Origin: QHXW01 sp963768075
Lineage (GTDB): Bacteria > Acidobacteriota > Terriglobia > Bryobacterales > Bryobacteraceae
Reading direction: 5' to 3'
Assembly (NCBI GenBank): GCA_963768075.1
Contig: CAVYHD010000022.1
Span: 248,001-312,000 of the forward strand
DNA length: 64,000 nt
Below, piece by piece: positions 26,728 through 36,620 of this stretch. Below the pieces are notes generated by a model. That model was not told the DNA's origin. It searched no databases and saw nothing but the letters and a program-made list of their open reading frames with translations. Numbering within the stretch: the first letter of the stretch is position 1; every line of letters starts with the position of its first letter. Made by a program: the position numbers and the translations under genes.

Positions 26728-28078
26728 CCAAGATCCGTCAGATGTTCCAATTCGCCCGTGCTATCGCCAATGTGTTCGGGTGTGACGCCCATGTGGTCGA
26801 GCATCGCGACGTAGAGGTTCGTCATGGGCGTTTCTTTCGGATAGCGCACATGGCGGCCGGGATGGAGCGCGCCATTGCCCGCGCCGGCGAGCACCACCGG
26901 AAGGTCATTGTGCGTGTGCTGATTTCCGTCGGCTAGTCCGCTTCCGTAAACCACCATCATGCGGTCGAGCAGCGTGCCGTCTCCATCCGCGGTGGATTTC
27001 AGCTTGTTCACGAAATAGGCGAACTGCTCCAGATGAAAGCTATTGATCTTGGCGACTTTTTCAATCCACTCCGGATTTCCGCGATGATGCGTCAGCGGGT
27101 GGTGCGCGTCGGAAACACCGATTTCCCGGTACGTGCGGGTGCTGCCCTCGCGGCAGATCATGAACGTGGAAATGCGGGTCAGATCGGCCTGGAACGCCAG
27201 CGTCATGAGATCAAACATGAGGCGAACGTGGTCGGCGAACTCGACGGGTACGCCTTCGGGCTTTTCGATCGTCGGCGTGAACTGCTTGGAATCGTGCTCG
27301 GCCATCTCGATGCGCCGCTCGATTTCGCGAACGGCGATCCAGATATTCATCGAGCTTACGGCGGTCGGTCCGGCCGAGATCGCCCTTCAGCCGTTGCGTG
27401 TCATCGAGGACGAAATCCAGAATGCTCTTGTCATAGGCGAGGCGCTTGGCGCGCACTTCGGGTGTCTCGCTTGCGTCGCCGAACAGGCGCTCGAACACCG
27501 CGCGGGGATTGACCTCCGGCGGCATCGGCGTGGTAGCTGGTGCGCCAGGAAATGCTGTTGCTGTACGCGCAACTGTAACCGGAATCGCAGTTGCCCACCA
27601 GTCGCCCGTCCTCGCAGCCTAATTCGAGGGAAGCGAAGCGCGTGGCGCCGCCGATCTTCTGCGCGGCGATCTGATCGACCGAAACACCGAGCGAAATGTC
27701 GGCGCCCGCGGTCTTCTTGGGATGGATGCCGGTGAGGAAGCTGGCGGCGGCGCGGGCATGGTCGCCGGGGCCATCGCCCAGCGCGCGCCCGGTGTTGTGG
27801 GTCAGGCCGGAGAGCACCATCAAGTCCTGACGATGCGGTTCGAGCGGCTTAAGAATGCGCGGGAACTCGAACGCCGTCCCTTCCGCCGCGGGCGTCCAGT
27901 CCTTCATGATGATGCCGTTCGGCACGTAGACGAAAGCAATGCGGCGCGGTGCGTTGGCTGTGGCGATGCGGCTGGCCGCCGAGAGGGCAGGGGTCATGGC
28001 GTCCAGCAAAGGCAGAGCAATCGTTACGCCCATCCCGCGCAAAAAAGAGCGCCTAGCAAGGTGCTTGCCTGTAATCAC
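26724..28078 (-). pseudogene. DUF1552 protein, two frameshifts
   Basis: A DUF1552 protein, a Tat-exported family always found beside PSD1 cytochromes in planctomycetes and acidobacteria; function unknown. Start is GTG 28076-28078 with the twin-arginine ARRSFLRGMG segment. Conserved blocks are NAPRRIAFVYVPNGI, SGLTHNTG and, further on, MICREGSTRTYREIGVSDAHH and VVYGSGLADGNQHTHNDLPV. The frame shifts by one extra base near 27533 and another near 27337; all three pieces are collinear and have no other stops. Start overlaps the stop of the DUF1592 gene by one base. The whole would be about 450 residues. Confidence 0.75.
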
Positions 28079-30397
28079 TACTTCCCTCCAGCCAAAGCGG
28101 CGGACTGTTGCGGCGCGCTGCCCGGAGCCTCTCCGTGGCGCATGTCGAAAGGTATACTTTCCACAATTCCGAGCACCAACCGGGAGAACCGGTAATCGCT
28201 AGCCGCCAAACGGCTACATATCAAGTTTACAGCAGGTTTATCATATCTTTCCAGCCCACGCCCCAAGGCATAGGTCAGCATCTTTTCGGTGACGCAGCGG
28301 GCAAAGGCGTCGCGATCGGTTTTCAGGATCTGCTTCAGTTCGAGCGGGCCGTGGAAGGTTCGCCCGCCGGGCAGCGTGCCGGCGGCGTCGACCGGAAATT
28401 TCCCGTCCTGGGTGCGCCAGTGCCCGATCGCGTCATAGTTCTCGAGGCCGAACCCGAGAGGGTCCATGCGCGTGTGGCAAGTGGCGCAGGCCGGATTGGC
28501 GCGGTGCTGTTCGAGCTGCTGGCGCAGCGAAGCGGTCGTGCCGATGGCGGATTCATTCAGATTCGGGACGTCCGGCGGTGGAGGGCGGCGGCGGATCGTT
28601 CAGGAAATTTTCCAGCACCCATTTGCCGCGCAGCACAGGGCGATGTTCGGGTGGGATAGGACGACACCGTGAGGACACTCGCCTGCGTCAGGACGCCGGA
28701 GCGTTGGTCGCCGGTCAGCTCCACGCGGCGAAACTGCGGTCCGGTAATTCCGGGGATTCCATAGTGCTTGGCCAGACGTTCGTTGAGGAAAGTGAATTTG
28801 CCGTCGATGAAGTCGAGAATGCTGCGGTCTTCGTGGATGACGGCTTCAAAGAAAAGCCGCGTCTCCTGCTTCATGGCCTTGCGCAGGTCGTCGTCGAAAT
28901 TGGGGAAGCGGTCGGGATCGGGCTTAACGCTATCCAGGTTGCGCAACTCGAGCCACTGGCCGGCGAAGTTATCGACCAGCGCGACCGATTTCGGGTCGAG
29001 GCAGCATGCGCCGCACCTGTGCCGCCAGCACTTCGGGACTGTGCAGTTTGCGTTCCCTGGCCAGACGCGAATAGCTCGTCGTCCGGCATGCTGCTCCACA
29101 GGAAATAGGACAAGCGCGAGGCCAGTTCATAATCATCCAGGTGGTGCGACGACCGCTGGGTTGTTGGGATCGCGGATCATTCTCGATGCGGAACAGGAAG
29201 TGCGGAGAGACCAGAATGGCTTCAAGCGCCATGCGAACGCCCTGCTCGAAGCGAATCGCCGTTCTGCTGCGCCATGGCGACGAAGCGGACCAGGCCGTTG
29301 ACCTCCTGCTCCGTGACCGGCCGGCGGTAAGCGCGGCGCGCGAGCGCGGCCACAATCCGGCGGGCGCACTCGGGGCGATGCTCACCGGGGGCATGGCCGC
29401 AGATGAAAATGCTCTTGTGGCTTTCCGTCAGCGGGCGCGCATGCGGGTTGAACGGGCCGTTGATCTCCAGGCGGTCGACGTACGGGTCCCGGCCCGGCTT
29501 CTTGTCTTTCGCTTTTGCATCGTCGGGATCGGGCTGGGCGTCCGGCCGCGAGTCATCATGCAGCAACGTCGCCTTCAGCTCGTGCTCCCCCGCGGTCACG
29601 TGAAGGCGCAGTTCGCCCACGCGCGCCGCCTCATCTTCGGTGGTGATCGGATACGTCTTGAGCTCCTTGCCATCGAGCCAGAGCGTGATCAACTCGGCGT
29701 CGTGCCGCCCGCTTACGAGACCTCGAACAACATAATCGCCTTCTACGGGAAACTCGTGCCCCGCCGTCAGATCGCTCGCCGGCTGCTGTTCCGCTGCCAC
29801 CGGAGCGTGTTCGATTCTCTCGTGCGTGGGCTTGGGCGGTGGGTCGGCCACGATGGCTTTGCGGGCAATCTTCTCGGCGGCGGCCAGATATTTCTCCATC
29901 AGGACCGGGGAGAGCGAAAGCACATCGCCAATGTCGTCGAAGCCGTAACCGGAATCGTCAGCGGGAAAATCGGCGGCCGGCTTGAAATCCACCCCCACCA
30001 GATCGCGAATGGTGTTGTTGTACTCGGCGCGGTTCAAGCGCCGGGCCGTAACCCGGCCAGGATCGGGCTTCATCTCACGGTCGAGCCGCGCAAACTGCAC
30101 GTCAAACCAGCCCGTGACCTCCGCTACGTCTGCCGCCGGCGGCACGGGCAGACCCTTTGGGGGCATCTGACCGGTACGCAGCTTCTGTACCACCTTTTCC
30201 CAGAGATCGCGATCCTTCAGCGGATTCTTGGAGCCGGCATAGGCATCCAGGACCAGGCCTCCGGCCTTCATTTTTGCGTTGTGGCAGAGAACGCAGTTTG
30301 ACTTCAGGAAAGGCTCAACGGTTTGGTCAAAGGAGGAGCCAGCAGCCGCGCACAGATACGGAAGAAAGCCAACGAGTCCCAGTAGGCGCGGTAACAT
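28078..30397 (-). pseudogene. PSD1 cytochrome-like protein (DUF1587/1592/1595/1588/1585), six frameshifts
   Basis: A secreted planctomycete-type cytochrome protein of about 770 residues. In order: signal peptide, heme motif CVLCHN (about 36-41), DUF1587 (RLNRAEYNNTIRDLVG), a jelly-roll segment, DUF1595 (RRAYRRPVTEQEV), DUF1592 (SPHFLFRIEND, LSYFLWSSMPDDEL), DUF1588 (GVLTQASVLTVSSYPTRTSP) and DUF1585 (MLTYALGRGLERYDKP). Frame changes are needed near 29251, 29160, 29068, 29003, 28637 and 28577; five are one extra base, one (29160) a missing base. Residues on both sides of every break stay conserved and no nonsense codons occur, so recent decay or sequence error is more likely than old pseudogenization. 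Confidence 0.78.
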
Positions 30398-30430
30398 TTG
30401 TAGCTACTAACAATTATACAGGGAGCCGGG

Positions 30431-31315
30431 CTAGGCCTTCACAGGGCTGACCAGCTTTTCCCGCCCCGCCAAGTAAGTCTTCACGCACTCCGCAAGCGGG
30501 GGCATTGGCGCTACGCCGGTGCGTTCCATTTTCTCGTTCGAGAGCGCCGAATACTTGGGCCGCCGCGCGGGGGTACGGTACTCGCGCTCGTTGGTGGGCA
30601 GGAGCGAGGGTTTCAAGCCGGCGGTTTCGAAAATCAGCTTGGCGAAATTGAACCAGGAAATGGGTGCGCCGCCGCCAACGTGAAAGATGCCGTGCTGGCC
30701 TTTCTCCGCCAGATCAATCGTTCGAGCGGCCAATAGCGGCGCGAAGGAGGGAGAGCCGATGTGGTCCTCCACCACGCGGATGGGCTGTCCACCGGCCGCA
30801 AGGCGCAACATCAGCTCCACGAAGTTCCCGCGATTGGTGGTCAGCCCGGCGAGCCCGAACACGCCGCACGTGCGCACGATCAGAGGCCGCTCCAGATACG
30901 CCTGCGCATACAGTTCGCCCGCCAGCTTCGAAACCGCGTAGGCGCCGAGGGGGTGCGTCGCATCGTCCTCGCGGTACGGGCTCTTGGCTGTGCCGTCGAA
31001 AACGTAGTCCGTCGAGAAGTGCACCAGTTGCGCATCGGTCTGGCGGCACGCCAGCGCCAGGTTACGGACACCCAGAGCATTCGCGATGTAAGCAGCCTGG
31101 GGCTCTTTTTCCGCGACATCGACCTGGTTGTACGCCGCCGCATTGAAAACCACGCGAGGGTCGAGGTTGGCGACAACCCGCTCGACCTTTTCCCGGTCCG
31201 TGATATCCACGGCGGCGCGCTCCCAACCGGTCACCTCGTACCCACGCTCCCGAAGTTCCCGGACCAGTTCCACGCCCAGTTGCCCCGAGCACCCGAAAAC
31301 CGCCGCGCGCGCCAT
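30431..31315 (-). CDS. rfbD: dTDP-4-dehydrorhamnose reductase
   Basis: A 294-residue NAD(P)-dependent sugar reductase of the RfbD/RmlD family, the last step to dTDP-L-rhamnose. The Rossmann motif is FGCSGQLGVEL (7-17), the catalytic Tyr-Lys pair is in GAYAVSKLAGE and STDYVFDG is conserved. The other rml genes are not in the window. The gene stands alone between the broken PSD1 locus and a divergent flavoprotein. Confidence 0.9.
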   Translation of the reverse strand: MARAAVFGCSGQLGVELVRELRERGYEVTGWERAAVDITDREKVERVVANLDPRVVFNAAAYNQVDVAEKEPQAAYIANALGVRNLALACRQTDAQLVHFSTDYVFDGTAKSPYREDDATHPLGAYAVSKLAGELYAQAYLERPLIVRTCGVFGLAGLTTNRGNFVELMLRLAAGGQPIRVVEDHIGSPSFAPLLAARTIDLAEKGQHGIFHVGGGAPISWFNFAKLIFETAGLKPSLLPTNEREYRTPARRPKYSALSNEKMERTGVAPMPPLAECVKTYLAGREKLVSPVKA

Positions 31316-31455
31316 AAGACACGAGCATAGCGCAGATGCGTGACGATACAGTCACAAGGGCAGCGTAACCGTTAATCCGGTCAGCATGCGGAACAAAATA
31401 CTACGGTAACCCGCGGCGGCAATTGCGATGATAACTCGAAGGAGCGCTATAGTCT

Positions 31456-32832
31456 ATGCCCATCCAATATGATGCCATCATCATCGGGACTGGCCAGTCC
31501 GGTCCTCCTCTAGCCGAGAGGTTGACCACCGCCGGAATGCGCGTCGCCGTCATCGAGCGCAAGCGGTTCGGCGGCACTTGCGTCAATACCGGCTGCGTTC
31601 CGACCAAGACTCTGGTGGCCAGCGCCAAAGCCATTCACATGGCCCGCCGCGCGGCCGATTACGGCTTCCGGACGGGACCGGTCGAGGTGGACATGAAAGC
31701 GGTAAAGGCCCGCAAGGATCGCATCGTGGCCACATCCAACCAAGGCGTCGAATCCTGGCTGCGCGGCATGCAAAACAGCACCGTTTACCAGGGTCACGCG
31801 CGTTTCGAGAGCCCGCGCACGGTGCGCGTTGGCAACGATGTGCTCGAAGCCGGCAAGATCTTCATCGACGTCGGCGGACGCGCCGCGAAGCCCGCCATAC
31901 CCGGACTCGACAGCATCGCCTTTCTCAACAACTCCAGCATGATGGACATCGATTTTCCGCTGCCGCACCTGGTCATCGTCGGAGGCAGCTATATTGCGCT
32001 GGAATTCGGGCAGATGTATCGCCGCTTCGGAAGCGAGGTCACCATCATTGAGCAGAGCGAGCGTCTCATTTCGCGCGAAGATCCCGATATCTCCGATGCG
32101 ATCCGCCAGATCCTGGAAGGCGAGGGAATCCAGGTCCTCACGTCAGCCCAGGTGAATCAAATCGAAAAACGCGACGGGCAGATTAACCTCAAGCTATCTG
32201 TCAATAGTGAAGCGCGCGAAGTGCATGGCTCGCACGTGCTCGTGGCGGCCGGGCGCGTGCCGAACACCGCTGATCTCGGACTGGATCGCGCCGGTATCGC
32301 TTCCGATGCCCGCGGATATATCCAGGTAGACGACCAGCTCCGCACCAGCGTTCCCGGCATCTGGGCCACCGGAGATTGCAATGGGCGGGGTTCGTTCACG
32401 CATACGTCGTACAACGATTTCGAAATCGTCGCGGCGAATCTGCTCGACAACGATCCGCGCCGTGTCACGGATCGGATTCTCGCCTATAACCTGTATATCG
32501 ATCCGCCACTCGGCCGCGCCGGCATGACCGAGACCGCGGTGCGCAAGTCAGGAAGGAAGGCGCTGATCGGCACACGGCCGATGAAGCGCGTCAGCCGCGC
32601 CGTCGAGAAAGGCGAGACGCAGGGCTTCATGAAGGTGCTGGTCGACGCTGAAACCAAGCTCATTCTCGGGGCTTCCCTGCTGGGCGTCGAGTGCGACGAG
32701 GTGATCCATTCGCTGCTCGACATTATGTACGCTAAAGCGCCGTACACCGTGATACAACGCGCCGTGCACATTCATCCCACGGTGTCCGAGCTCATACCGA
32801 CCATGCTGGGAGAGTTGAAGCCGCTGGAGTAA
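31456..32832 (+). CDS. FAD-dependent pyridine nucleotide-disulfide oxidoreductase (mercuric reductase-like)
   Basis: A 458-residue class I flavin disulfide reductase. FAD-binding GTGQSGPPLAERL follows a first strand at 6-10, the redox-active pair is C42/C47 in GTCVNTGCVPT, the NAD(P)H motif is IVGGSYIALEFG and the dimerization His is in VHIHPTVSELIPTM. It resembles mercuric reductase and dihydrolipoamide dehydrogenase, but the MerA C-terminal vicinal cysteines are absent (it ends GELKPLE), so Hg(II) reduction is unlikely. No mer or dehydrogenase genes are adjacent, so substrate is unknown. Confidence 0.88.
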   Translation: MPIQYDAIIIGTGQSGPPLAERLTTAGMRVAVIERKRFGGTCVNTGCVPTKTLVASAKAIHMARRAADYGFRTGPVEVDMKAVKARKDRIVATSNQGVESWLRGMQNSTVYQGHARFESPRTVRVGNDVLEAGKIFIDVGGRAAKPAIPGLDSIAFLNNSSMMDIDFPLPHLVIVGGSYIALEFGQMYRRFGSEVTIIEQSERLISREDPDISDAIRQILEGEGIQVLTSAQVNQIEKRDGQINLKLSVNSEAREVHGSHVLVAAGRVPNTADLGLDRAGIASDARGYIQVDDQLRTSVPGIWATGDCNGRGSFTHTSYNDFEIVAANLLDNDPRRVTDRILAYNLYIDPPLGRAGMTETAVRKSGRKALIGTRPMKRVSRAVEKGETQGFMKVLVDAETKLILGASLLGVECDEVIHSLLDIMYAKAPYTVIQRAVHIHPTVSELIPTMLGELKPLE

Positions 32833-32857
32833 CGGTTGCCCTGACACGAATCATTCT

Positions 32858-33682
32858 CTACTGCGCCCGGCTGCGGATCTCCTGCGCCGTGAGCGCAGCT
32901 TGCTGGCGAACACGGTCGGGCATACCGGCCACGCCGCGGGCGTAACGCTGCACATCCTCCAGATCGCCTTTTTGCCCAACCCGCAGCAAAGCGCGCAATG
33001 CCTCCCAGGCATGCTCTTTGTCCGGTAAAAGCTCGGCTAGCACGTCGCCCGCCGCAACCATCGCGCCGTTCTGCCGGCTCAAGTCCAGCACCTCTCCCGG
33101 GAGCGGCGACCGAATCTCGGTTCCGCCCACGCGCCCTACGAGCGTCCCCGGATTCACGTACTCTCCGGCCTTCAATCGGTACCGGACCTGTCCCGCTTCC
33201 GGCGTGGTGATGGAGTACGAGTGAAGCATCGCCAGCAGTTCCGTCCGGCCCGCGGCATCGCCGAAGTTCGTGAGCGAGAGCGCGGCGTTGCGCCGGACCA
33301 TGGGCGCCGGGTCCGCCAACAACTTAAGCAGGGCCGCGTGGAACGGTTCACAGGTGTGATCCTGCCCCATGATCCACGCCGCCGTCTGGCGCAACTCGAG
33401 ACTGGGACTGGAAGCCATCTCGACGATCTTCGGATACCATTCGCGCGCGCGAGAATCGCCGCGGGCCAAACGCTCACCGATCTGTACCAGCGCGTGCTGT
33501 GCCTTGCGCGGCTTGGCGGGCGCATTGTTCAGGTACTCCGTGATCTCCCCATCTGAGAGGCTGCGGCCGAACCATGTCCCGTACCAGAACAGAAAAGGAA
33601 ACAGCACCAGCAGGAGCGCGAAACCGGTAATCAAAAGGTACGCCCGCCGGCTGGGGCGCCGTGAAGTGGTGGTTGGAGTCAC
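32858..33682 (-). CDS. Membrane-anchored HEAT-repeat protein fused to a biotinyl/lipoyl-like domain
   Basis: A 274-residue protein with unusual architecture. A basic N-terminus and one transmembrane helix (about 14-36) are followed by HEAT-type helical repeats (about 75-155; LRQTAAWIMGQDH, VRRNAALSLTNFGDAAGR), then a biotinyl-lipoyl-like beta-hairpin domain (about 165-225; YRLKAGEYVNPGTLVGRVGG, IRSPLPGEVLDLSRQNGAMV), then an Arg/Ala-rich helical end. There is no target lysine in the usual MKM-like turn, so the domain is probably of the HlyD/NqrA hammerhead type and not lipoylated. Partners are unknown. Confidence 0.72.
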   Translation of the reverse strand: MTPTTTSRRPSRRAYLLITGFALLLVLFPFLFWYGTWFGRSLSDGEITEYLNNAPAKPRKAQHALVQIGERLARGDSRAREWYPKIVEMASSPSLELRQTAAWIMGQDHTCEPFHAALLKLLADPAPMVRRNAALSLTNFGDAAGRTELLAMLHSYSITTPEAGQVRYRLKAGEYVNPGTLVGRVGGTEIRSPLPGEVLDLSRQNGAMVAAGDVLAELLPDKEHAWEALRALLRVGQKGDLEDVQRYARGVAGMPDRVRQQAALTAQEIRSRAQ

Positions 33683-33731
33683 TGCCGATCCAGTCTATCT
33701 GGCATAGAAGTATGAGCGTCTGCCGAACAGT

Positions 33732-34415
33732 TTATCGCGAGGAGGTGGAAGTTTCCTTCCACAAACTGGCCATTTGCAAATCCTGCTGTTCCACCAGGCG
33801 AGTCCACAGGGTTTCCGGGTGGGGGTCGAACACAATCCCCGGATTCGCTGGAAGAACGTCCCACGCGTCCATTCCCATCTCCCCTTCCAACTGCCCGGCG
33901 TCCCATCCGGCGTAGCCCAGGTACAGGCGAAATGTTTTCGGGTCGGACCCCGACGCCATGGTTCTCTCCAACGTCGCTTTCCCGGAGATCAGGTAAATGT
34001 CGTTCGACACGTGCTTTGTGTCGTCGGGCTTGGTACGGCTCCGACAGAGCGCCAATACTCCAGAAGTCTCGACCGGCCCTCCGATGTACAGCGGCTCCGT
34101 CCGCCCTTTCGCGCTTTGCAACTCCCGCGAGAGCCGTGAAAGCGGAACCTTGGTCCGCCGGTTAACGATCAGACCCATCGTCCCATCTTCGTCGTATTGC
34201 ACCAGCAGAATGACCGTCTCGGCAAAGTTTGGATCGGGAAAACCGCGGCGCGCCACTAGAATCTTACCGGCGGCGAGATTCTTGGCGGGATCGTTGGCCT
34301 GCGCCGGGACCAGCCTCCACCGGCTGGCCATCGCCATCGAGGCTACCAGCGCCGCGGCCGCCGCGATCCAGAGAATGCGCGCAGGTCTCACCATAAAATG
34401 GACCCGCCGGTCCAT
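33732..34415 (-). CDS. YqgE/AlgH (UPF0301) family protein with N-terminal membrane anchor
   Basis: A 227-residue UPF0301 protein. Family signatures: GKILVARRGFPDPNFAETVILLVQYDEDGTMGLIVNR, YIGGPVE and LYLGYAGWDAGQLEGEM. The family (AlgH, YqgE) is linked to alginate regulation and oxidative stress but lacks a proven activity. An N-terminal extension of about 45 residues carries a transmembrane helix (ILWIAAAAALVASMAM), which is absent from the common cytoplasmic members. It is the last gene of a truA-linked run. Confidence 0.85.
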   Translation of the reverse strand: MDRRVHFMVRPARILWIAAAAALVASMAMASRWRLVPAQANDPAKNLAAGKILVARRGFPDPNFAETVILLVQYDEDGTMGLIVNRRTKVPLSRLSRELQSAKGRTEPLYIGGPVETSGVLALCRSRTKPDDTKHVSNDIYLISGKATLERTMASGSDPKTFRLYLGYAGWDAGQLEGEMGMDAWDVLPANPGIVFDPHPETLWTRLVEQQDLQMASLWKETSTSSR

Positions 34416-34435
34416 GGCCCAATTCTATCCCTTTT

Positions 34436-34672
34436 TCATGGCTCCGACGGCGCCTTCCGCTCGGCGTGAGCGAGCTGTTCGAGAATCGGCTTCACCACCG
34501 CCTGCGCATCCCCAAAGACGTGCAGATAGTCCTGAAACTTGCGATTCAGTTCGATGGCCTGGTCAGGAGTCAACCGCGAGCGCACGATCATGTCGCGCAC
34601 GTGCACCGGGTGGGGCAGCACGGCATCCTCCGATAATTCTTCGAGCGCCGCTTCCGGGTCGTAGTGGTACAT
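34436..34672 (-). CDS. Small hypothetical protein downstream of truA
   Basis: A 78-residue acidic, helical, soluble protein (DMIVRSRLTPDQAIELNRKFQDYLHVFG is one long segment of helices). It starts 6 bp after the truA stop and ends 20 bp before the YqgE gene start, so it belongs to that transcript. No family is recognised and no cysteines or membrane parts are present. Confidence 0.55.
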   Translation of the reverse strand: MYHYDPEAALEELSEDAVLPHPVHVRDMIVRSRLTPDQAIELNRKFQDYLHVFGDAQAVVKPILEQLAHAERKAPSEP

Positions 34673-34678
34673 GCCCCA

Positions 34679-35422
34679 TTATCCTTCGTAATCGACGCGC
34701 AGGAGGAACAGCCCCTTGGCCGGCGCCGTGGGCCCCGCGCGCCGCGTGCAACCCGGTTCGAGGAGCGCTCCGAAGCCGGGCGAGTCCAGGTTTCTCTTGC
34801 CCGCCTCGAGCAACGTCCCCATGATGTTCCGCACCATATGCTTAAGGAAACCACTGCCGGAGACCCGGTAGTGCATGTGGCCTTCCGTGATTTCCAGGCG
34901 CGAGGAAAAGATGGTGCGCACGGTGGTCTCGTGTTCGCGATCATCGGACGCCGCGAATGCCGCGAAATCGTGCGGCCCGTCAATCAGCGGGGCAAGTGCC
35001 CTCATGCGATCCACATCCAGCGGATACGGGTAGTGGTGCACGTAACGCCACTCCGTGGGCGGACACACTTCGCCGCGAAAAATGCGGTACTCGTAGGTCT
35101 TCGAGACCGCATGATGCCGCGGATGAAAATCCAGCGCGGCTTCCTCGACGGCCAGCACGCGAATCGCCGGCGGCAGCAGCCGGTTCGCGGCCCGGCGCAA
35201 ATTATCCACAGGAATGGGATTCGAGAGCGAAACCGCCGCGGTTTGCCGGAGTGCGTGTACCCCGGCATCGGTGCGGCCCGACCCGGCCACGTGCACCGCG
35301 CTTCCTTCAATCTCCCCGAAGACCTGCTCGAGCGTCCCTTGAATGGTGGTCAGGTCCGGTTGCACCTGCCAGCCGTGAAAATCCGTGCCGTCATAGGCGA
35401 TGGTCAGCTTGATGCGCCGCAT
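34679..35422 (-). CDS. truA: tRNA pseudouridine synthase A
   Basis: A 247-residue TruA, which modifies tRNA positions 38-40. The N-terminal LTIAYDGTDFHGWQVQP, the catalytic aspartate motif GSGRTDAGVHAL (D of RTDAG) and the YEYRIF and HMVRNIMGTLLEAG blocks are intact. The length is normal. It follows pyrE with a 13-bp gap and precedes the small gene at 34436. Confidence 0.95.
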   Translation of the reverse strand: MRRIKLTIAYDGTDFHGWQVQPDLTTIQGTLEQVFGEIEGSAVHVAGSGRTDAGVHALRQTAAVSLSNPIPVDNLRRAANRLLPPAIRVLAVEEAALDFHPRHHAVSKTYEYRIFRGEVCPPTEWRYVHHYPYPLDVDRMRALAPLIDGPHDFAAFAASDDREHETTVRTIFSSRLEITEGHMHYRVSGSGFLKHMVRNIMGTLLEAGKRNLDSPGFGALLEPGCTRRAGPTAPAKGLFLLRVDYEG

Positions 35423-35435
35423 GTTACGCGGTCTG

Positions 35436-36035
35436 TCACGTGGGACGCGAACCCGGCTTCACCACCGGAATTGCTTGGGCACACAGCGGGCAATTTTCCG
35501 GCGCGTACGAGACCACCTGCATGGTTTCGAGAGCTGCGCGCGGCACGCCCACGTCCGCGGTGCCTCCGCTGCGATCGATAATGGAACCGGCCGCGAGCAC
35601 GCGCGCGCCATATTCGCGGAGGCAGTCCACCACCTCGCGCGTGCTGCCGCCCGTGGTCACCACATCTTCCACTACCACGGCGTTCTCGCCCGGTGCGACC
35701 GCAAATCCGCGCCGCAGCGTCATTCTGCCGCCGTCACGCTCCGCGAAAATAAATCTCGTACCAAGCGCTCGCGCCACTTCATGCCCGATAATCAAACCTC
35801 CGATGGCCGGCGAAGCCACCACGTCGATCCGTTCCGGCCCGGCGAGTTCCAGCAACCGCTCCGCCAGCTTCCGCCCCAGTTCTTCGGCGTGCCGCGGATG
35901 CTGCAGCACTCGCGCACACTGCAAATACTCCGGGCTGTGGAGGCCGCTGGTCAGCCGGAAATGGCCCGCCAGGTACGCGCCCGTGGAACGAAACAGATCG
36001 AGAACTCCTGCCTGTACTTGAGGTTGCGGTCTCAC
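35436..36035 (-). CDS. pyrE: Orotate phosphoribosyltransferase
   Basis: A 199-residue OPRTase that makes orotidine 5'-monophosphate from orotate and PRPP. The PRPP-binding motif is VVVEDVVTTGGST; substrate-loop FRLTSGLHSPEYLQCA is present. The C-terminus adds a Cys pair (ENCPLCAQA), seen in some long bacterial forms. It heads the truA run. Confidence 0.93.
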   Translation of the reverse strand: MRPQPQVQAGVLDLFRSTGAYLAGHFRLTSGLHSPEYLQCARVLQHPRHAEELGRKLAERLLELAGPERIDVVASPAIGGLIIGHEVARALGTRFIFAERDGGRMTLRRGFAVAPGENAVVVEDVVTTGGSTREVVDCLREYGARVLAAGSIIDRSGGTADVGVPRAALETMQVVSYAPENCPLCAQAIPVVKPGSRPT

Positions 36036-36408
36036 AAACGGACACTATACCACCCGGGAACTAAGCAACACACCGTCCGTTTTTAAGCGAGTGCCATAAC
36101 GGCACACGGATGGCGGTATTGGAACAAAATCTTGACGCCACCGCTCAAATTTTGCCAGTTTGAAACCAGAACCTGGAAGCATACATATGAAAAGAAAGCG
36201 GCTCGCAATTTGGTATGGGGATTGCTCGGAATCATGGCGTGAAGACGAAAGCACCGGCTCAAGGCAAAGCGATTGATCCCCGTTGTTCTCCACGCCTAAG
36301 CAGTCACCTCTGTCACGTTTCCTCGATATCCCTCTAAAATCCCCCACAATCGCGCCTTGAGCCTGAATTATCGTAAAGTGGATCCGCACTTCTACCGATC
36401 TCTATGTT
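36036..36408. other. Intergenic region, no supported gene
   Basis: A 373-bp stretch between pyrE and a doubtful small ORF. A 114-codon minus-strand frame fills much of it but is Arg/Ser/Cys rich with no domain, no good ribosome site and would end against pyrE's start; I take it as chance. It should hold the pyrE promoter near 36050-36120. Nothing else is seen. Confidence 0.35.
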
Positions 36409-36576
36409 GTGGAACAGGAAATACTTGAAAATTTGGGATTCTCCCTAGACATGGCCCGTCTGGCGACCGGCATGGGTACTCGCGAAGCTTTTTGCGGCAC
36501 TTCCGCCATTCCTCCCGAAGTCGAGGAACTCGAGCAGATGGTGCGAGCCGTTCTCGCTTGCGCCGAGATCGACTAG
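36409..36576 (+). CDS. Possible small protein (55 aa)
   Basis: A 55-codon frame starting at GTG 36409 encodes an acidic, helical peptide with one Cys pair separated by 28 residues (AFCGTSA and VLACAEID). It ends 45 bp before the next gene. Composition looks coding, but there is no clear ribosome site and no family. It is listed as possible only. Confidence 0.3.
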   Translation: MEQEILENLGFSLDMARLATGMGTREAFCGTSAIPPEVEELEQMVRAVLACAEID

Positions 36577-36620
36577 CGCCGCTGGTCTGACTGCCATCCG
36601 GATTGAGCTACGATGGGGTT

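Noticed and set aside
29141..30301. 386-codon plus-strand frame over the DUF1592 gene
   Set aside because: Antisense shadow; the minus strand holds known domains.
31456..32832. Mercuric reductase
   Set aside because: The C-terminal vicinal cysteines needed for Hg(II) reduction are missing and no mer genes are near.
34664..35581. 305-codon plus-strand frame over truA/pyrE
   Set aside because: Antisense shadow, Arg/His-rich; truA and pyrE are certain.
36045..36389. 114-codon minus-strand ORF upstream of pyrE
   Set aside because: No ribosome site, no domain, composition not coding-like.
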